Under the pieces are notes generated by a model. That model saw nothing but the letters and a program-made list of their open reading frames with translations, had not been told where the DNA came from and did no database searches. Both the position numbers and the translations under genes were made by a program. DNA of 64,000 nt from Halorussus caseinilyticus (GTDB taxonomy: Archaea > Halobacteriota > Halobacteria > Halobacteriales > Haladaptataceae): assembly GCF_029338395.1 (NCBI RefSeq), contig NZ_CP119809.1:3162001-3226000 (forward strand), read 5' to 3'. Below are positions 54,085 through 61,658 of this stretch, one piece after another (the stretch's first letter is position 1; each line of letters opens with the position of its first letter).

Positions 54085-54495
54085 ATGGGGAACAAGAACA
54101 AGACTATCTCCTTCCGGGTCAACGAAGATTCGTTCGAGACGCTCCGGGAGATAGCCGAGGAACGCGACCTCTCTCTGTCCGCGGTGTTCCGCGACTACGT
54201 GGACCTGCTGGTCGCCCACGACGGCAGGGTGGAAGTCGTCCCCGAGAGCGAACTCGGCGAGGAAGTCGAGGACGACGAGTTCCCGCCGAAAGTGGAGGTC
54301 CCGAAGAGTTTCGTCCGGGAACACGAACGCCTCGAACTGGAGGCCGAACACCTCCGCGAGCAGTTGCAGGAGTACAAACAGTACGTCAACAGACTCCAAC
54401 AGGAGATAAAAGACAGCGACGACGCCGACGAAGTGGTCCACTTGGAGGAACTCGACGACGAACTCGACGCCGACGAGACGTACCGACTCGGGTGA
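54085..54495 (+). CDS. Ribbon-helix-helix protein with coiled-coil tail
   Basis: 136 residues from MGNKNKTISFRVNEDSFETL; the GTG 18 nt upstream is not needed. Residues 6-50 are a CopG-type RHH DNA-binding domain; residues 85-125 (HERLELEAEHLREQLQEYKQ) are coiled coil, then an acidic end. Probably a dimeric DNA-binding regulator. Spacer 53839-54084 shows only a CTTAAG-containing AT patch near 54052. Confidence 0.85.
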   Translation: MGNKNKTISFRVNEDSFETLREIAEERDLSLSAVFRDYVDLLVAHDGRVEVVPESELGEEVEDDEFPPKVEVPKSFVREHERLELEAEHLREQLQEYKQYVNRLQQEIKDSDDADEVVHLEELDDELDADETYRLG

Positions 54496-54506
54496 GTCCC
54501 AATCGA

Positions 54507-54541
54507 GTCGAATCGGCGACTCTGCGAGTCGCCGATTCGAC
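54507..54541. terminator. 16-bp perfect inverted repeat between convergent genes
   Basis: GTCGAATCGGCGACTC, loop TGC, GAGTCGCCGATTCGAC. Placed 11 nt after one stop codon and 17 nt before the other, so it can end both transcripts. Confidence 0.6.
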
Positions 54542-54558
54542 GGGAAACGACGGTCGAA

Positions 54559-55014
54559 CTACCCGGAGAGACGCTCTTTCTTCCGTCGAGCCTTCGACTC
54601 CATCTCGTCGTCGCCCTCCACGTCGGCGAGTTCTTCGACCGCTTCGAGCGTCCGGACCGAGTTGTCGAGAAACGAGAGGATGTCGCCGGGGTAGGCGTAC
54701 ACCATGTAGTCGTCGGTCATCACGTCCACGATGGCCTCGGGACCCATCCCCTGCTCGCGCAGGCCGAGCAGGTAGCGCATGAACTTGCGCTCGGCGCACC
54801 CGCAGTAGGGGTTGCTCTGGCAGTCGCAGTCCAGAAAGTCCTCCGCGAAGTCCAGCACGCGCTCTTGGGTCGCGTCGTCCAACTGCGCGAGGTTGTCGCC
54901 CTGAAACAGCATGTCGAGGGTCGCGCCCTTGAACGCGCCCTTCGGGATGTTAGTCTCCAGTTGCGACCCGATTTGGCGGTGGTTCTTGACGTAGATTTTG
55001 TCGGTGACGGCCAC
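54559..55014 (-). CDS. Haloarchaeal protein with four-Cys motif (DUF5814-like)
   Basis: 151 residues. MAVTDKIYVKNHRQIGSQLE start, CDCQSNPYCGCAERKFMRYL metal-type motif near 63-82, then VDVMTDDYMVYAYPGDILSF and a helical end. I recall a haloarchaeal family (DUF5814) of this kind; function unknown. Confidence 0.78.
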   Translation of the reverse strand: MAVTDKIYVKNHRQIGSQLETNIPKGAFKGATLDMLFQGDNLAQLDDATQERVLDFAEDFLDCDCQSNPYCGCAERKFMRYLLGLREQGMGPEAIVDVMTDDYMVYAYPGDILSFLDNSVRTLEAVEELADVEGDDEMESKARRKKERLSG

Positions 55015-55160
55015 GCTTGGGCGTTGGTTGGGCGCTGGCGCTCAAAAGGATGTCGCCGCCCGCGCGGACACCCCGGTTTCGACTGGAGTCTGTGACAGTC
55101 TGGCAGTATCGTTTGGAGTCGTAACGTATTTTAATCGTAGGAAACTATGTCTACTTGCGT

Positions 55161-55233
55161 GTCCGGGTTGGGGTAGTGGCTATCCTTCAGCCTTGTGGAG
55201 GCTGAGATGCGGGTTCGATTCTCGCACCCGGAC
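55161..55233 (+). tRNA. tRNA-His (GTG anticodon)
   Basis: Encoded G-1 pairs with C73. Acceptor TCCGGGT/ACCCGGA; anticodon stem CAGCC/GGCTG with loop TTGTGGA, anticodon GTG. T arm GCGGG-TTCGATT-CTCGC. No CCA is encoded, no intron. Followed at once by a TATAAATT-like patch and by the HNH gene. Confidence 0.97.
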
Positions 55234-55328
55234 CTATAAATTAACTTACATTCTTCGCTGGTTCAGTGGTTACGCTGAAGATTCGTATTTCGAAACTAAC
55301 CTCTATGACTATTGTGACTATTTCCCGT

Positions 55329-56162
55329 ATGCGGCACACCTGTCCGACTTGCGACGAGGAGTTCGACACGAGGCGGGGACTCGGGGTCCACCACAGTCAC
55401 GTCCACGACGAGCGACTCTCGAACCGGGAGTGTGCGAACTGCGGCGACGAGTTCTACTGCGAGTACGAGAAGAAGTACTGTTCTGAAACCTGTCACGGCG
55501 AGGCCGTCTCGTACGAAGGGGAATCGAACCCGAATTTTCAGGACAAGAAAGAAGTCGCCGAGTGTTCACTCTGTGGTACCGAGTTCGAATATTACGAGTC
55601 CTCGAAGGTGGGTTTGTACTGTTCTGATTGTGTCGAACAGAAGTCGTGGAGACCGATTCGTGACATCCAAGGCTCGAAGAATCCCCGGTGGAACGGCGGC
55701 AAAATCGAACTGGAGTGTGCGGTTTGCGATTCGACGGTCGAACGCTATCCGAGCAACGTCACCGGTGAGACGACGGTCTGTAGCGAGGAGTGCCGGACAG
55801 AATGGCTCTCCGAGGCGTTCGCCGAGTCCGGCCACCCCAACTGGAAAGGTGGCGGGAACGGCTCCTACGGAAAGGGTTGGAACGCGGTCCGACGAAAAGC
55901 CTTGGAGCGCGACGGCTACGAGTGCGTCGTCTGTTCGAAGTCAAGGGACGAAATCGGGCGAAACCCCGACATTCATCACATCGTTCCCGTCCGAAGTTTC
56001 GTTGAGTCCTCGAACCGCGACAAGACGGACGCCCACTTTCTCGGCAACGTCGTGTCGCTCTGCATCGGTTGCCACCGAAAAGCGGACTTCGGGAAGATAC
56101 CGAAATCGGAACTCAGGGAACGCATCGACTCCGCACGCACGGCGTCGTCGGCCGCTCTCTGA
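55329..56162 (+). CDS. HNH endonuclease with zinc fingers and NUMOD-like motifs
   Basis: 277 residues from MRHTCPTCDEEFDTRRG; upstream in-frame ATGs are not needed. A C2H2 finger (CPTCDEEFDTRRGLGVHHSH), CANCGDEFYC...CSETC, CSLCGTEF...CSDC and CAVCDSTVERYPSNV...CSEEC zinc sites are followed by the HNH core (WNAVRRKALERDGYECVVC, NPDIHHIVPVRSF, GNVVSLCIGCHRK). Repeated N-P-x-W/F-x-G patterns (ESNPNFQ, SKNPRWNGG, GHPNWKGGG) resemble the DNA-binding motifs of homing-type nucleases. Immediately downstream of tRNA-His; looks acquired. Confidence 0.9.
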   Translation: MRHTCPTCDEEFDTRRGLGVHHSHVHDERLSNRECANCGDEFYCEYEKKYCSETCHGEAVSYEGESNPNFQDKKEVAECSLCGTEFEYYESSKVGLYCSDCVEQKSWRPIRDIQGSKNPRWNGGKIELECAVCDSTVERYPSNVTGETTVCSEECRTEWLSEAFAESGHPNWKGGGNGSYGKGWNAVRRKALERDGYECVVCSKSRDEIGRNPDIHHIVPVRSFVESSNRDKTDAHFLGNVVSLCIGCHRKADFGKIPKSELRERIDSARTASSAAL

Positions 56163-56483
56163 GACGACTCGACGCTATTTCAATCTCCCCGAAACACTTC
56201 AAACTCCTTCTGACGACCGCACAACCACTCCCTGCGGCCGGGAACACGGCCCATAACAAAGTCCGAACCGGCCGTTAGCAGTAGATGCGCCCGGCGGCTT
56301 GGGCGCAGAGCGTGCAAGTATACGGCCGGACCCGGCGATGCCGGAGGCTCTGGTGGTGGGCTGGCCTCCCGCTGTCGTGTCACCAACCCTCCCGCGAAAG
56401 TTCTCGTTCCGGGACGCCGTACAGTCTCGCTATCTCCTTTCGATTCCGCGTGACGGTCCCCGTTTCTATCCTTTCGACCAGCT
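56163..56483. other. Intergenic stretch, no gene recognised
   Basis: GC-rich with small hairpins such as CCGGC-GAT-GCCGG (about 56333-56345). I looked for SRP RNA, RNase P RNA and tRNA-like signatures and found none. Confidence 0.4.
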
Positions 56484-57164
56484 TCAGAACTCGTCGAGAC
56501 CCGTCTGTACGTCCTCCTCGGCGGCGACTTCTTCGAGTAGTTCCGGCGAGTCGTTCTTCGGGTCGTTGACCGCCGACGAGACGGGATAGGCGTGCATCTC
56601 CGAGGCGGGGTAGGGGTCGAGCAGGTCGGCGAGTTCGTCGGTCTCGGTTTCACGAAGCCACGCCGCTTCCTCGCCGCGGTCCAAGATGACCGGCATCCGG
56701 TGGTGGACTTCCTCGACCACGGCGTTCGGTTCGGTGGTGACGATAGTGAACGTCGCGCCTGCTCCGTTCTGTCCCGGTTCCCACAGGCCCGCGAACGCGA
56801 CGGGCGAGCGGTCCTCGCGCTCGATGCGGTAGGGCTGTTTGCCCGTGGGCGTCTCCTTCCAGTCGTAGAAGCCGTCGGCGAGAACGAGACACCGGCGTTC
56901 TGCGAACGCCTCGCGGAAACTCGGCTTCTCGGCCAGCGTCTCGGCGCGGGCGTTGATGTGGCCCGACGAGGGCGACCCGTCAGTCCACCGGGGAACCAAC
57001 CCCCACGTCGGGAATCGGATTTCGTCGGGGGCGTCGTTGCGGACCACGGGGTGTTCCTGCCCCGGCGCGACGTTGTACCGCGGTTCGAGCGGTCGGACCG
57101 GTTCGGCGTCGAATCGCTCGGCGACGAGTTCCGCCGGAGCGACGAGGGAGGTTCTGCCGCACAT
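56484..57164 (-). CDS. SRAP-domain protein (HMCES/YedK family)
   Basis: 226 residues. The catalytic Cys follows the start Met (MCGRTS), with RYNVAPGQ, HINARAETL, LVLADGFYDW and HHRMPVILD. It forms a thiazolidine crosslink with abasic sites in single-stranded DNA, protecting them from breakage. Ends 2 nt before the protease gene start region on the same strand, so they may be co-transcribed. Confidence 0.93.
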   Translation of the reverse strand: MCGRTSLVAPAELVAERFDAEPVRPLEPRYNVAPGQEHPVVRNDAPDEIRFPTWGLVPRWTDGSPSSGHINARAETLAEKPSFREAFAERRCLVLADGFYDWKETPTGKQPYRIEREDRSPVAFAGLWEPGQNGAGATFTIVTTEPNAVVEEVHHRMPVILDRGEEAAWLRETETDELADLLDPYPASEMHAYPVSSAVNDPKNDSPELLEEVAAEEDVQTGLDEF

Positions 57165-57166
57165 GG

Positions 57167-58354
57167 TTATCTCGACGCCTGTTCGCGTTCGGTCACTGGC
57201 TGTTCGGCGGGGGTGATGCGGTCGGCCCGGCCGCTCTTCTGGATGATGTCGAAGGCCGTCATCAGGTCGGACCGGGAGAGTAGCCCCGCGAGTTCGCCGT
57301 CGGCGTCGATGACCAACAGGCGACCGATACCGTGTTGCTGGAGTTTCTCGAACGCCGCCATCGCGTCGTCGGAGGCGGGTATCGTCTTCAGGTCGCTCGA
57401 CATCACGTCACCGACGGTGTAGGCGTCACGTTCGACTTCCGAGACCTGCCGGGCGTCGTCTAACGTCACCATCCCGACGAGTTGGCCGTTCTCGACCACC
57501 GGATAGCCGGTGTGACGCTGACGGAACATCGTCTCCATCAGGTCGGCGACGGAGGTGTCCGGTTCGACGGTCTTGAGGTCGTCCGCGGCCGTCATCACGT
57601 CGCGGACCCGAACGTCCTGAAACGCCGCGTTCATCACGGTCTGTTGGGCCTCGCTGGTCGCGCCGATGTAAATGAAGAAGGCGATACCGATGAGGATGAG
57701 GTTGCCTCCGAACAGGCCGAACAAACCGAGCAGGATAGCGAACAGTTTTCCCACCTCCGCGGCGGTCTGAGTCGCGTCGGAGAACGGTCGGTTTCGCGCC
57801 AACAGCGCCCGCAGAACCCGGCCGCCGTCCATCGGGAACCCCGGCAGGAGGTTGAACGCCGCGAGGGTGAGGTTCATCAGCGCGAGGTAGCCCAAGAGGA
57901 ACTTGACGGTCGGTAGCCCGTCGGGAACTACGAGGAGTCCGAGATACGAGACGACGCCGAGCGCGATACTGACCGCGGGACCCGCGATGGCGATGGAGAA
58001 CTCCTGTTTCCAGTCCTCCGGTTGCTCGGTCAGGCGGGCGATGCCGCCGAAAATCCAGAGCGTGATTGACTCGATGGGGAAACCAAAGCGCATGGCGACC
58101 AGCGAGTGGCCGAGTTCGTGGAGGACGACGCCGACGAACAGGCCCACGGCGGCGACGGCCCCGAGTATCCACTCCAGATTTCCGGCCGTGAGCGCCGCGC
58201 GGTCCAAGTCCGCCCCCCAGAGCAGGTTGAGGTTGTCCACCCAGAGACCGACCTGTGAGCCGATGAGCCACGCGAACACCGGCAGGATGAGCAGAAACGT
58301 CAGGTCGAGTTTGATGGGAATGCCGAACGCCCGCCCGACGGTGAAGCTTCTCAT
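57167..58354 (-). CDS. Site-2-protease-like M50 metalloprotease with two CBS domains
   Basis: 395 residues from MRSFTVGRAFGIPIKLDLTF. HExxH at H79-E-L-G-H83 in a membrane helix, and the second motif GFPMDGGRVLRALLAR. Six transmembrane segments, then two CBS domains (about 250-385; VRDVMTAADDLKTVEPDTSV, VMSSDLKTIPASDDAMAAFE), which may sense adenine nucleotides and gate the protease. Start is upstream of the SRAP gene. Confidence 0.92.
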   Translation of the reverse strand: MRSFTVGRAFGIPIKLDLTFLLILPVFAWLIGSQVGLWVDNLNLLWGADLDRAALTAGNLEWILGAVAAVGLFVGVVLHELGHSLVAMRFGFPIESITLWIFGGIARLTEQPEDWKQEFSIAIAGPAVSIALGVVSYLGLLVVPDGLPTVKFLLGYLALMNLTLAAFNLLPGFPMDGGRVLRALLARNRPFSDATQTAAEVGKLFAILLGLFGLFGGNLILIGIAFFIYIGATSEAQQTVMNAAFQDVRVRDVMTAADDLKTVEPDTSVADLMETMFRQRHTGYPVVENGQLVGMVTLDDARQVSEVERDAYTVGDVMSSDLKTIPASDDAMAAFEKLQQHGIGRLLVIDADGELAGLLSRSDLMTAFDIIQKSGRADRITPAEQPVTEREQASR

Positions 58355-58548
58355 ACCTTGGGGTAGCCGTGGCAGACTATTAACAGTGGGGTGCCACGCC
58401 GGGTTCCGGTACGGTGTCGCGCCGGGTTCTCGCCGGTCGTGTCGGCCGAAAAAAGTCGGTCGATTCCCCAAGTAGTCAAAGCGATTAACTTAGCACTTGC
58501 GGCCAAGCCAAAGTATTCAAGAGGCCCCCTGAGACACAGACGTACAAC

Positions 58549-59760
58549 GTGGCAGACACCGAATATTGCAGACGGACGGCAGTTACCGGACTCTCCGTGT
58601 CTCCGACGGACGCCACACGGCTTCGTGAGTTGGTCGAGGAGTGGAAACGCGGGTGCCAACTCGCGGTCAACGAGGCGTGGGGTGTCTGTCACACGAGAAG
58701 CGAAGTCCAGCAGTTAGCGTACGACCGCCTGCGCGAGGAAACCGCGCTCGGAAGCCAGCACGCAGTGCTGGCGACCCACCGGGCGGCCGAGGCCATCAAG
58801 CGCGCCCGTCAGCGCGAGGGCGAGAAACCCGAGTTCACGAGTCCTACCGTCGCGTTCGACACCCGGACGATGACCGTGTTCGACGACCGGACGGTGAGTC
58901 TCACCACCACGGGCGAGCGCGTCCGGTGTGACCTCGAACTCGCCGCCGACGGCGGGTATCAGGACCAGTACCTCGACGACGGCAAGTGGGAACCCGCCAA
59001 GAGTACCCTCCACTACCGCGACGGCGAGTTCACCTTCCACCTCGGCTTTCGGACGCCCAAGCCCGCCATCGACCCGCCGACCGAAGGCGCGACGGTCCTC
59101 GGCGTCGATTTGGGCGTCGAGAACCTCGCGGTCACCAGCACCGCCCGCTTTTTCGACGCGGGGGAACTCAACCACCGGCGCGAGGAGTTCGAGCGCGTGC
59201 AGGCGTCGCTCGAAGCCACCGGCACCAGAAGCGCGGCGCGGACGCTCAGACAGACGGGCAACCGACTCGACCGGTTCGTCCGCCAGCGCCTCCACGAGGT
59301 AGCCAACGGCATCGTCGCGGAGGCCGAGCAGTACGACTGCGAACTTATCGCGTTCGGCGAACTGAGCGAGGTCCACGACTTGCTCCCCGAGGCGGGACCG
59401 CTCCACGAGTGGCTGTTCGACCGACTGCTCTCGTTCGTGCAGTACCGCGCCGCCGAGCGAGGCATCGCCGTCGTGGAGGTCAACCCCGAGTACACCAGCC
59501 AGCGATGCATGGAGTGTGGGTTCACTCACCCGCAGAACCGGAACCTCGACGAGAACCACTTCGAGTGCCTGAAGTGCGAGGCGTCGGCCCACGACGACTA
59601 CAACGCCGCCAAGAACATCGCGTTCCGGTGCGTCCGGCGGGGTCCCCTGTCGTCGCGCGGACTGGGCGCGTCGGCGTGCGCGCTCCGGTCGGGGCTGGTG
59701 ACGCCCGACGACGGATTCATGCCCTACGCGGAGCTTTCGGAAGCGCCGCGGTCGGATTAG
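58549..59760 (+). CDS. tnpB: Stand-alone TnpB-type RNA-guided nuclease (IS605/IS1341 family)
   Basis: 403 residues from a GTG. The RuvC active site is complete: D187 (GVDLGVENLAVT), E271 (FGELSEV) and D350 (HDDYNAAKNI). A zinc ribbon (CMECGFTHPQ...FECLKC) lies between the last two. Members of the family cut DNA guided by an RNA made from the element's right end. No tnpA or clear hairpin end is visible on either side, so it may be immobile. The preceding 60 bp are AT-richer, with AAGTATTCAAGAGG. Confidence 0.88.
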   Translation: MADTEYCRRTAVTGLSVSPTDATRLRELVEEWKRGCQLAVNEAWGVCHTRSEVQQLAYDRLREETALGSQHAVLATHRAAEAIKRARQREGEKPEFTSPTVAFDTRTMTVFDDRTVSLTTTGERVRCDLELAADGGYQDQYLDDGKWEPAKSTLHYRDGEFTFHLGFRTPKPAIDPPTEGATVLGVDLGVENLAVTSTARFFDAGELNHRREEFERVQASLEATGTRSAARTLRQTGNRLDRFVRQRLHEVANGIVAEAEQYDCELIAFGELSEVHDLLPEAGPLHEWLFDRLLSFVQYRAAERGIAVVEVNPEYTSQRCMECGFTHPQNRNLDENHFECLKCEASAHDDYNAAKNIAFRCVRRGPLSSRGLGASACALRSGLVTPDDGFMPYAELSEAPRSD

Positions 59761-59872
59761 AGGCGTCGGAGTTTCGTCTTGGGACTGTCGGTGAGACGCG
59801 AAGTGGAACTCGTCTACGGATTTGTCTTGAGAGTGCTGGAACGTTCCGGAGGGGCTACTGGTTTGAACGGGG

Positions 59873-60051
59873 AGAGCTAGCTACAGGCTTGAACCAATGA
59901 GGACCGCACAGCACCGCAACCGTACCGCGACCGCAGACCACACACCTCCCCAACCGACTCCCTCACTCGTACCCTTCGGGTACTCGTTCGGTCATCCCTC
60001 GCGCGGTTGGCGCGGTCACGAGGACCGCGCCAGCGCGCGCCGACCGCAACG
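59873..60051 (+). repeat. Dispersed repeat family A, copy A2
   Basis: GAGAGCTAGCTACAGGCTTG, AACCAATGAGGACCGCACAG, CCGC tracts, ACCTCCCCAACC, TCATCCCTCGCGCG and a hairpin GGCGCGGTC-ACGAG-GACCGCGCC (60009-60031). Longest copy, same strand as A1. The spacer 59761-60200 has no other supportable gene; a TATA-like CCTTTTAC at 60169-60176 serves the cupin gene. Confidence 0.75.
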
Positions 60052-60200
60052 GGAATACACACAATTCTTAGGAATATTAGATTATTTCTAAAAAGAAGAA
60101 AAATGTTTCTTTATACTCAGTATCTCGTTCCTTCGTCGCTCGTCGCTCCGCTCGCGCGCCCGACTCAACCTTTTACTGCTCCGGCGGTCTATCTTCGCAC

Positions 60201-60575
60201 ATGAGTCAGCAACCCAAGCCACTGATTCGCCGAAGCGACGACGTAGAGTACGAGGACGTGGGCGCGGCAGACGGGATGCGCAAGGGCGTCCTGATAGACG
60301 AGAGTCGCGGCGCGCCCAACTTCGCCATCCGCCGGTTCGAACTCGACCCCGGCGCGTCGGTGCCCGAACACACCAACGAAGTCGAACACGAACAGTACGT
60401 CCTCGCGGGCGAGTACACCGTCGGCATCGAGGACGAGGAGTACACCGTCAGCGAGGGCGACTCGCTACTCATTCCCGCGGGCGTCGTCCACTGGTACCGA
60501 AACGACGGCGACGAACCCGGCGCGTTCATCTGCGCCGTGCCCAACGGCGACGACGAGATAGAACTCGCAGAGTAG
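60201..60575 (+). CDS. Cupin-domain protein
   Basis: 124 residues, one beta-barrel. Metal-binding motifs VPEHTNEVEHEQYVLAGEYT (H-x5-H-x-E type) and GDSLLIPAGVVHWYRN are intact. Leaderless start fits the TATA-like box about 28 nt upstream. Substrate unknown. Confidence 0.92.
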   Translation: MSQQPKPLIRRSDDVEYEDVGAADGMRKGVLIDESRGAPNFAIRRFELDPGASVPEHTNEVEHEQYVLAGEYTVGIEDEEYTVSEGDSLLIPAGVVHWYRNDGDEPGAFICAVPNGDDEIELAE

Positions 60576-60630
60576 CGAACATCGGAAAGACAGGACGGCG
60601 ACGGAAAACAGAGCAAACAGAACCCGCGAA

Positions 60631-60804
60631 CTACTCGTACTCCGGAAGCGAGACGAGGGCCTGAATGTCAGCGGAAATCCACGCGTCGGTGGCCGACTGG
60701 TCCTGCATCCGAATTGTCGGCGTTCCGTCCGCGTCGTCTTCTATCTCAAGCGTCACTTGTTCGTCGAACCGCTCGGGTAACCGCGTGTTGTTTCTCCCCC
60801 TCAT
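60631..60804 (-). CDS. Small acidic haloarchaeal protein
   Basis: 57 residues from MRGRNNTRLPERFDEQVTLE; a GTG seven codons upstream is less likely. It ends SATDAWISADIQALVSLPEY; the A-W-I-x-A/S-D segment resembles a widespread small haloarchaeal family (DUF7331-like). Divergent from the exported Cys-rich precursor. Confidence 0.6.
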   Translation of the reverse strand: MRGRNNTRLPERFDEQVTLEIEDDADGTPTIRMQDQSATDAWISADIQALVSLPEYE

Positions 60805-60850
60805 ATTTGGTCGTTCTATGCGCACTCGGCGCTTACCACGAAGCGGCCTT

Positions 60851-61026
60851 TGTTATTTGCCGGTTTCCGGGCGGTATTGCCGGAATAACACCCTGTAGCG
60901 GCCGTTATTCTGAGCTTACCGTCCCGTATTGACCCGTTTCTCGTCCCGCCGTCCCCCACACGGCGTCTCTCTCTGCCGTGACGACCGCCGCGGGATATAT
61001 AATATGTGCCATTACCAAAATTTATA
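60851..61026 (+). promoter_or_regulatory. Promoter region of the Cys-rich precursor gene
   Basis: Contains an inverted repeat TGTTATTTGCCGG (60851-60863) / CCGGAATAACA (60880-60890), a third related GGCCGTTATTC nearby (about 60900-60910), and two AT boxes: ATATATAATAT (60995-61005) and TTTATA (61021-61026). The latter is about 30 nt before the ATG. Confidence 0.4.
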
Positions 61027-61052
61027 CACTTGGAGGCGGTAAATAAAAACGC

Positions 61053-61595
61053 ATGACTAGTAATGGCGATGGACGGTCCGAATCGAGTAGCATCAATCGA
61101 CGTAACGTCCTCCGCGGGGCCGCGGCCGCGTCCCTGACCGGCATCGGTCTCTTCGGTTCCTCGGGCGGCGCAGTGGCCAAGACGGAACCGCTCGCGGACG
61201 AACGCGCGCGTCAGGTGTTCGAGTCCGACGCGAGCGAACTCCTCGGAACGCTTTCGGACGAGGGAGTGCTGGCGGACGCCTCCGCCGACGCACTGCCGAC
61301 CGCGCCTAACGCACGAAACGCCGCCGACGTGGGCGTCGCGCGGGCCTACAACGACGAAGGCAAGGAAGTTTACGTCGCTCGGGAGACGACCGACCGCGGC
61401 AAACTCACCGTACTCGTCAAGGCCGAAACCGGCGAGTCGCTCGGCGTCCTCTCGACTCCGGACGGCATCGAAACGTACGATTCCGAGGGTAGCGTCGACC
61501 CCCAGCAAGTCGGATGCATCTGCAGTGACACTAGTTGCGTGGGTGCCCCCGGAGTCATCAACTTCTGTTACGGCATCCCGTCCGGTTGCTGTTAG
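61053..61595 (+). CDS. Tat-exported precursor with Cys-rich C-terminus (microhalocin-like candidate)
   Basis: 180 residues. A twin-arginine signal (INRRNVLRGAAAASLTGIGL) is followed by Ala-rich signal end GGAVA, a hydrophilic propeptide (about 42-150) with short alpha/beta segments, and a C-terminal core of about 28 residues with six Cys at 155, 157, 162, 172, 179 and 180, ending GIPSGCC. Halocin C8 and similar haloarchaeal peptides are made as Tat precursors with a Cys-rich C-terminal part; sequence identity to those is not evident, and no immunity or export gene lies next to it. GGAGG at 61032-61036 is too far for a normal ribosome site. Confidence 0.75.
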   Translation: MTSNGDGRSESSSINRRNVLRGAAAASLTGIGLFGSSGGAVAKTEPLADERARQVFESDASELLGTLSDEGVLADASADALPTAPNARNAADVGVARAYNDEGKEVYVARETTDRGKLTVLVKAETGESLGVLSTPDGIETYDSEGSVDPQQVGCICSDTSCVGAPGVINFCYGIPSGCC

Positions 61596-61658
61596 AGCGC
61601 GAACTGTCGCGTTCTCTTTTCCGAACCGCTCAAATACCGCGAGCTATTACCCGCGAAC

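Noticed and set aside
56280-56400. SRP RNA or RNase P RNA gene
   Set aside because: Hairpins are present, but I find neither the helix-8 consensus of SRP RNA nor the conserved RNase P core.
58549-59760. Cas12-like CRISPR effector
   Set aside because: Size (403 residues), zinc ribbon and motif order are those of TnpB; no array nearby.
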